This document shows positions 60,938-64,000 of a stretch of DNA of 64,000 nucleotides, piece by piece (the stretch's first letter is position 1; the number at the start of each line of letters is the position of its first letter). This DNA is from Curvibacter soli (lineage in GTDB: Bacteria; Pseudomonadota; Gammaproteobacteria; Burkholderiales; Burkholderiaceae_C). The translations under genes were made by a program, and so were the position numbers. The notes below the pieces were generated by a model, which worked only from the letters and a program-made list of their open reading frames with translations, was not told the origin of the DNA and searched no databases. Location: the NCBI RefSeq assembly GCF_029211125.1, contig NZ_JARGEN010000071.1, forward strand, positions 1 through 64,000. The letters are read 5' to 3'.

Positions 60938-61615
60938 TCAATTGAGTGGACGCAGGCCGGCCGCAGCCCGCAATGCGTTGCGTCGCTGAAGAGTGGCGCG
61001 CTGACGCTCCTCTATCTCCTGCCGCTGCTGTTCCCCACCACCACCGCCGCCGCCGGCGGCGGCCCGCTGTTCAGCGGGCGCACCAGACACGGCCGGCGGC
61101 TTGGCAGTGCCCGCGGCCACTGCGGGGGGCGGGGGGGTCGCCATTTTCGCGTAGGAGAGGTGCATGGCGCGCACTTCCCCACCACGAGCGAATACAACGT
61201 CACGGCCCGCGATGGACTGGACGGTCCAGGGCCCGAGGGTGCCACCCAGAGGTACGCGCTTGTTTTTGCCGCCGATGCTGGCGATGATGCCGCCCGCCTC
61301 GCCGCCCGCATACATGCCGTAGAGGCGGATGTCAGCCAGCGGGTCAGATTCGGCCTGCGTGTTTGCCGGCGGCGGTGGAGGCGGTGGGCGGCGCGAGGGC
61401 GAGAACAAGGGGCGGTCCAGCGTGACGACGAAACTGGAGGTGCTCGCCGCGACGGGGGCCATGTCAGCGACCGGTGAGAACACGGGTTTTTGCGCGGCAG
61501 GAGGCTGCCAGTGCATGTTGCGCAGTCGTCCATCCGGCCAGAGCCACAGCGCAGCCAGCCCCAGCAGCAGTGCCAGGTTGAGTACGAGCAGCGCGGGTTT
61601 GATGTAGCGCCTCAT
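60938..61615 (-). CDS. Type II secretion GspC/GspN-like inner-membrane protein
   Basis: A 225-aa protein with one membrane helix (residues 7-26), a proline-rich linker with eight consecutive prolines broken only by one arginine (RRPPPPPPPAN), a periplasmic homology domain (IIASIGGKNKRVPLGGTLGP) and a Gln/Arg/Gly-rich tail. GspC proteins link the inner-membrane platform to the secretin, and the position beside gspD supports this. Its start overlaps the gspM stop (ATGA). Confidence 0.75.
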   Translation of the reverse strand: MRRYIKPALLVLNLALLLGLAALWLWPDGRLRNMHWQPPAAQKPVFSPVADMAPVAASTSSFVVTLDRPLFSPSRRPPPPPPPANTQAESDPLADIRLYGMYAGGEAGGIIASIGGKNKRVPLGGTLGPWTVQSIAGRDVVFARGGEVRAMHLSYAKMATPPPPAVAAGTAKPPAVSGAPAEQRAAAGGGGGGGEQQRQEIEERQRATLQRRNALRAAAGLRPLN

Positions 61616-62163
61616 GATTTGGCACGCAGCACGAAAAGGTCAAACTGGCCGGCTAGTTTCTGAGGCACATCGGCCTTGACCGCGCCGATGGCCTGGATGT
61701 TGAGGCCGTTGACGATGATGGCCGGGCTCTGGCTTGAGAGCACTGCGAGTGCACTCTGGAGGGCGAGGAGGTCGCCTTCGGTGCGCACGGACAGCGGTAT
61801 GCGGTCGAAGTTCTTCTCGTTCGTGGACGCCAGAACCTGGCTGCTGACGATTTGCAGGCCAGCGGCGGAGAAGACGTTGCGGATGCGCTGCTGCGCGTCG
61901 TTGCCGGCCTGGGTGGGGTCTTGGCTGGCCGGATAGACGTAGCGGGCCAGAACTGCATGGGTCTGGATATTGGCCTGGGTGATGGCGTCGCGGCTTTCGC
62001 TCAAGCCCTGGAGGCGGGCATAGCGCGGCTCCAGCTCGTCTAGCCGCGACTGTGCCCAAGTGTATTTTTGCGCAACGTAGCCCGCACACAGCGCCAGAGG
62101 AACCAGCAGCAGTGCGAGGGATGCGGCCACGAGGAGGTTGTCGCGGTTCAGTAGGGTTCTCAT
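61612..62163 (-). CDS. gspM: Type II secretion protein GspM
   Basis: A 183-aa protein with one N-terminal membrane helix (LLVAASLALLLVPLALCAGY), a coiled-coil segment and a ferredoxin-like domain, as in the short GspM subtype. It binds GspL in the inner-membrane platform. A TTG at 62181 overlapping the gspL stop is an alternative start. Confidence 0.8.
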   Translation of the reverse strand: MRTLLNRDNLLVAASLALLLVPLALCAGYVAQKYTWAQSRLDELEPRYARLQGLSESRDAITQANIQTHAVLARYVYPASQDPTQAGNDAQQRIRNVFSAAGLQIVSSQVLASTNEKNFDRIPLSVRTEGDLLALQSALAVLSSQSPAIIVNGLNIQAIGAVKADVPQKLAGQFDLFVLRAKS

Positions 62164-62177
62164 GGGGGCGGGGACGC

Positions 62178-63266
62178 TCAAGGGGCGCGGGAGGGCGTTT
62201 TTTCCTGCGCCGGGGCTGTGGGCTGCGTCAGTTCCAGCTTTAGTTCGATGTTGAATGTTTCCTTGGGCGCTCCCAACGGCCGGGTGGCCGCAGAGGGAGC
62301 TTTGACGTCGTGAAAGTCCGGCTGCGAACTCAGTAGCTGCATGAGGGCCGCAGCATTGGCGGTCTGGCCAGACATGGTGATTTTCAGGCCCTGGATGCTG
62401 ACGGACTGTAGATAGGTGTCATCGGGCAAAACCTGGGTGAGGCGCTCCATGATGCGCAGGGGGTCGATGCGCACAGCCAAAATCGTGCCGACGTCGGCCA
62501 ATTGTTCGTTGCCCTGCGCAAGTTCGCTGCGCTGCTGCACGATGGGTTGGGTGCGAGCCACCAGGTCGTCGAAACGGTTGACGGCTTCGATGGCGCGGTG
62601 GCGCAATTGAATGACCGGGGTGAGCATGATGGCCAGCACCAAGACGACTGCGACGGCCAGCAGCCCGTAGCCGATGCGGCGTCCGCGCGCGTCGAGCCGG
62701 GCGCGCAGGGCTTCGCCAAAACCGCTGAGTACGACGGGGCGGCCGTCTTGCGCAATGGCCCATGCCTCTGGCGGGAGTGCGGCCATGATCGAGCCGGGTT
62801 CCTTCCGCTGGACAAGCATGTATTGGTCGATTTGCCTGCGCGAGGCCAGGGCGAGGTCCACGCGCAGGCCACGCTGGCCGGCCTCGGTGGCGACGATATA
62901 GCCCAGCGCAGTTTCTTCGCGTGCGAAGGGGCTGGCGTTATCCGCCTCCAGGGCAACGGCGTTGGCCACTTCGGCCGCAGGCATGGACGGCATGGTGAGG
63001 CGGCGCCAGAGGACGCGGTCATCCGGCACTTCCATCGCCCAGGCCTGAACTTGCGCGAGGCGTGCAGCGCGCGCGGGTGCAAGATTTTTGCCGATGGCCT
63101 GCCAGAGTTCGGTACCGCCGGGCTTATGCAGCAGCACGGTGATGGGGGGGGCGAGCCAATCCAGTGCAGGCCGTTGGAGCAACCTGCTCCATGCCTTGCA
63201 TGTGTCGCGCCAGAGTCGGCGCAGATCGAGACCGAAAAGCTGGGTGCTGAAATCGATGGATGGCAT
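62178..63266 (-). CDS. gspL: Type II secretion GspL-like protein (PilN-type domain)
   Basis: From the ATG at 63266 the protein has 362 residues: a cytoplasmic actin-like part that seems shorter than usual, one helix (IGYGLLAVAVVLVLAIMLTP) and a periplasmic PilN-like domain (VLPDDTYLQSVSIQGLKITM, SGQTANAAALMQLLSSQPDF). GspL recruits the GspE ATPase. It starts nine bases after the gspK stop. Confidence 0.78.
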   Translation of the reverse strand: MPSIDFSTQLFGLDLRRLWRDTCKAWSRLLQRPALDWLAPPITVLLHKPGGTELWQAIGKNLAPARAARLAQVQAWAMEVPDDRVLWRRLTMPSMPAAEVANAVALEADNASPFAREETALGYIVATEAGQRGLRVDLALASRRQIDQYMLVQRKEPGSIMAALPPEAWAIAQDGRPVVLSGFGEALRARLDARGRRIGYGLLAVAVVLVLAIMLTPVIQLRHRAIEAVNRFDDLVARTQPIVQQRSELAQGNEQLADVGTILAVRIDPLRIMERLTQVLPDDTYLQSVSIQGLKITMSGQTANAAALMQLLSSQPDFHDVKAPSAATRPLGAPKETFNIELKLELTQPTAPAQEKTPSRAP

Positions 63267-63274
63267 GTCTGTCG

Positions 63275-64000
63275 TCAATTGGATGGCCTAGCCATACCGG
63301 GGTCTATGCGTCGTTCGGCATGCAATGTCTGCCACGGCGGCCGGCCGTCACGGGTGCTGCCATCCAATGTGATCGTCCTGGATACCAGTTGGCCGCCCCC
63401 GCCAGGGACCGGTACCCGCGCCTGAAGTCGAAATAGGCGTGAGGCGGTGTGGTCCAGGAAGCTGCCGTCCAGTGCCGTAGTGTCCACGCCGGGCTGCCCC
63501 GCCTCGCGGCTGAGGGCAATACTATCAGCAAGGGCGGCGTTGCCACGGGCCAAGAACAACAGCACTTCCCTGGGGGCCGCCAATGGATTGATTCTGCCGG
63601 TGCCGCGCAGGTCGGCCGTGATCCATGGGGCCACGCGTGCATAGAGTGCATAGCTCATTCCAGGAACTTGCAATAGATCTTCTACGACGTCGAAGTTCCG
63701 TGCGGCGCCCTGCCCGTTCTTCTGCGTGCGAAATTCGATGGTCGCGCGCGCGAGCGCGGCGGCGGTCTGCGGGTCCGCGCCGGCGGCTGTGGCGTACATC
63801 TGCACGAGGAGCGGCTCAGGAGCGCCGTTGATGTCCACCAGACCATTGAGCGGCGTGATTTGCACGGCAATGCTGTTGCCCATGTACTGGATGTTCAGAT
63901 TCGTCTGCCGGTCGAGCCGAAGCACTTGCGGCTGGGCAGACATTTGCTGCAATACCAGCATGATGGCCGCGTCGCCCTGCGCCCCGGCCTGCGTGCCTTG
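63275..64000 (-). CDS. gspK: Type II secretion minor pseudopilin GspK (5' part outside the window)
   Basis: The frame is open to the window edge, so the N-terminal prepilin signal is not seen. The visible 242 residues have NIQYMGNSIAVQITPLNGLV and DINGAPEPLLVQMY, the first SAM-like GspK region, and LLQVPGMSYALYARVAPWIT and INPLAAPREVLLFLARG of the second. It would cap the pseudopilus tip. The gene order K-L-M-C/N-D on this strand supports the call. Confidence 0.82.
   Translation of the reverse strand, partial: QGTQAGAQGDAAIMLVLQQMSAQPQVLRLDRQTNLNIQYMGNSIAVQITPLNGLVDINGAPEPLLVQMYATAAGADPQTAAALARATIEFRTQKNGQGAARNFDVVEDLLQVPGMSYALYARVAPWITADLRGTGRINPLAAPREVLLFLARGNAALADSIALSREAGQPGVDTTALDGSFLDHTASRLFRLQARVPVPGGGGQLVSRTITLDGSTRDGRPPWQTLHAERRIDPGMARPSN

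Overview
The window is GC-rich chromosomal DNA from a betaproteobacterium, most likely a member of the Comamonadaceae (Acidovorax / Alicycliphilus-like). The evidence is the gene content (gltBD, aroB-dgt, a TetR/acyl-CoA dehydrogenase/fadB/thiolase block, slmA next to argB, DUF4148 and DUF2147 proteins) and the short GC-rich and AGCTAT-type dispersed repeats that I associate with that family. Assignment below family level is not attempted. No rRNA, tRNA or CRISPR array was seen.

Layout. 0.1-6.3 kb: gltB-gltD (glutamate synthase) on the minus strand. 6.4-7.3 kb: a single-gene REP-associated (Y1/HUH) transposase element. 7.3-11.2 kb: methyltransferase, DUF1415 protein, dgt and aroB. 11.4-15.1 kb: a frameshifted DUF4148 gene, a complete TRAP transporter (dctQ-dctM-dctP order) and a truncated binding-protein remnant. 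15.1-19.4 kb: a glutamate/aspartate-type ABC importer (gltI-gltJ-gltK-gltL, with a terminator between gltI and gltJ) and a second orphan binding protein. 19.5-24.5 kb: a MITE, a LysR regulator, an internally deleted 2-hydroxyacid dehydrogenase, an Atm1-type ABC exporter, a YciA-type thioesterase and a bactofilin. 24.7-29.7 kb: a second MITE abutting an unusual three-gene set (exported SUMF1-fold protein, large protein with a PhoU/DUF47-like C-terminus, truncated pyruvate-phosphate-dikinase-like protein). 29.9-38.9 kb: a fatty-acid beta-oxidation operon with two decayed members (DUF2147 and TetR genes), then a FAH-family hydrolase. 38.9-44.4 kb: slmA, a two-component system split by mobile DNA, and argB. 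44.5-55.1 kb: a surface-polysaccharide cluster with lower GC in places. 55.1-64.0 kb: a peptidyl-prolyl isomerase, a large exported protein, a lipoprotein and the minus-strand type II secretion genes gspK(partial)-L-M-C/N-D.

How parts work together. The polysaccharide block has an initiating phospho-sugar transferase, glycosyltransferases, methyltransferases and a Wzm/Wzt exporter whose Wzt carries a C-terminal carbohydrate-recognition domain. That is the arrangement expected for an ABC-exported O-antigen whose non-reducing end is capped (inference). The neighbouring secretion genes and exported proteins extend the envelope theme.

Most noteworthy. (1) A family of about 183-235 bp miniature inverted-repeat elements with perfect or nearly perfect 17-bp ends and 5-bp target duplications; two of the three copies sit exactly at stop codons. 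(2) A two-component operon split by a Tn3-type terminal repeat, a DUF1778/GNAT toxin-antitoxin pair and two of these miniature elements. (3) Dispersed repeats inserted in frame inside fadB and inside the histidine kinase. (4) The PPDK-like/PhoU-like/SUMF1-like gene set, for which I know no described function.
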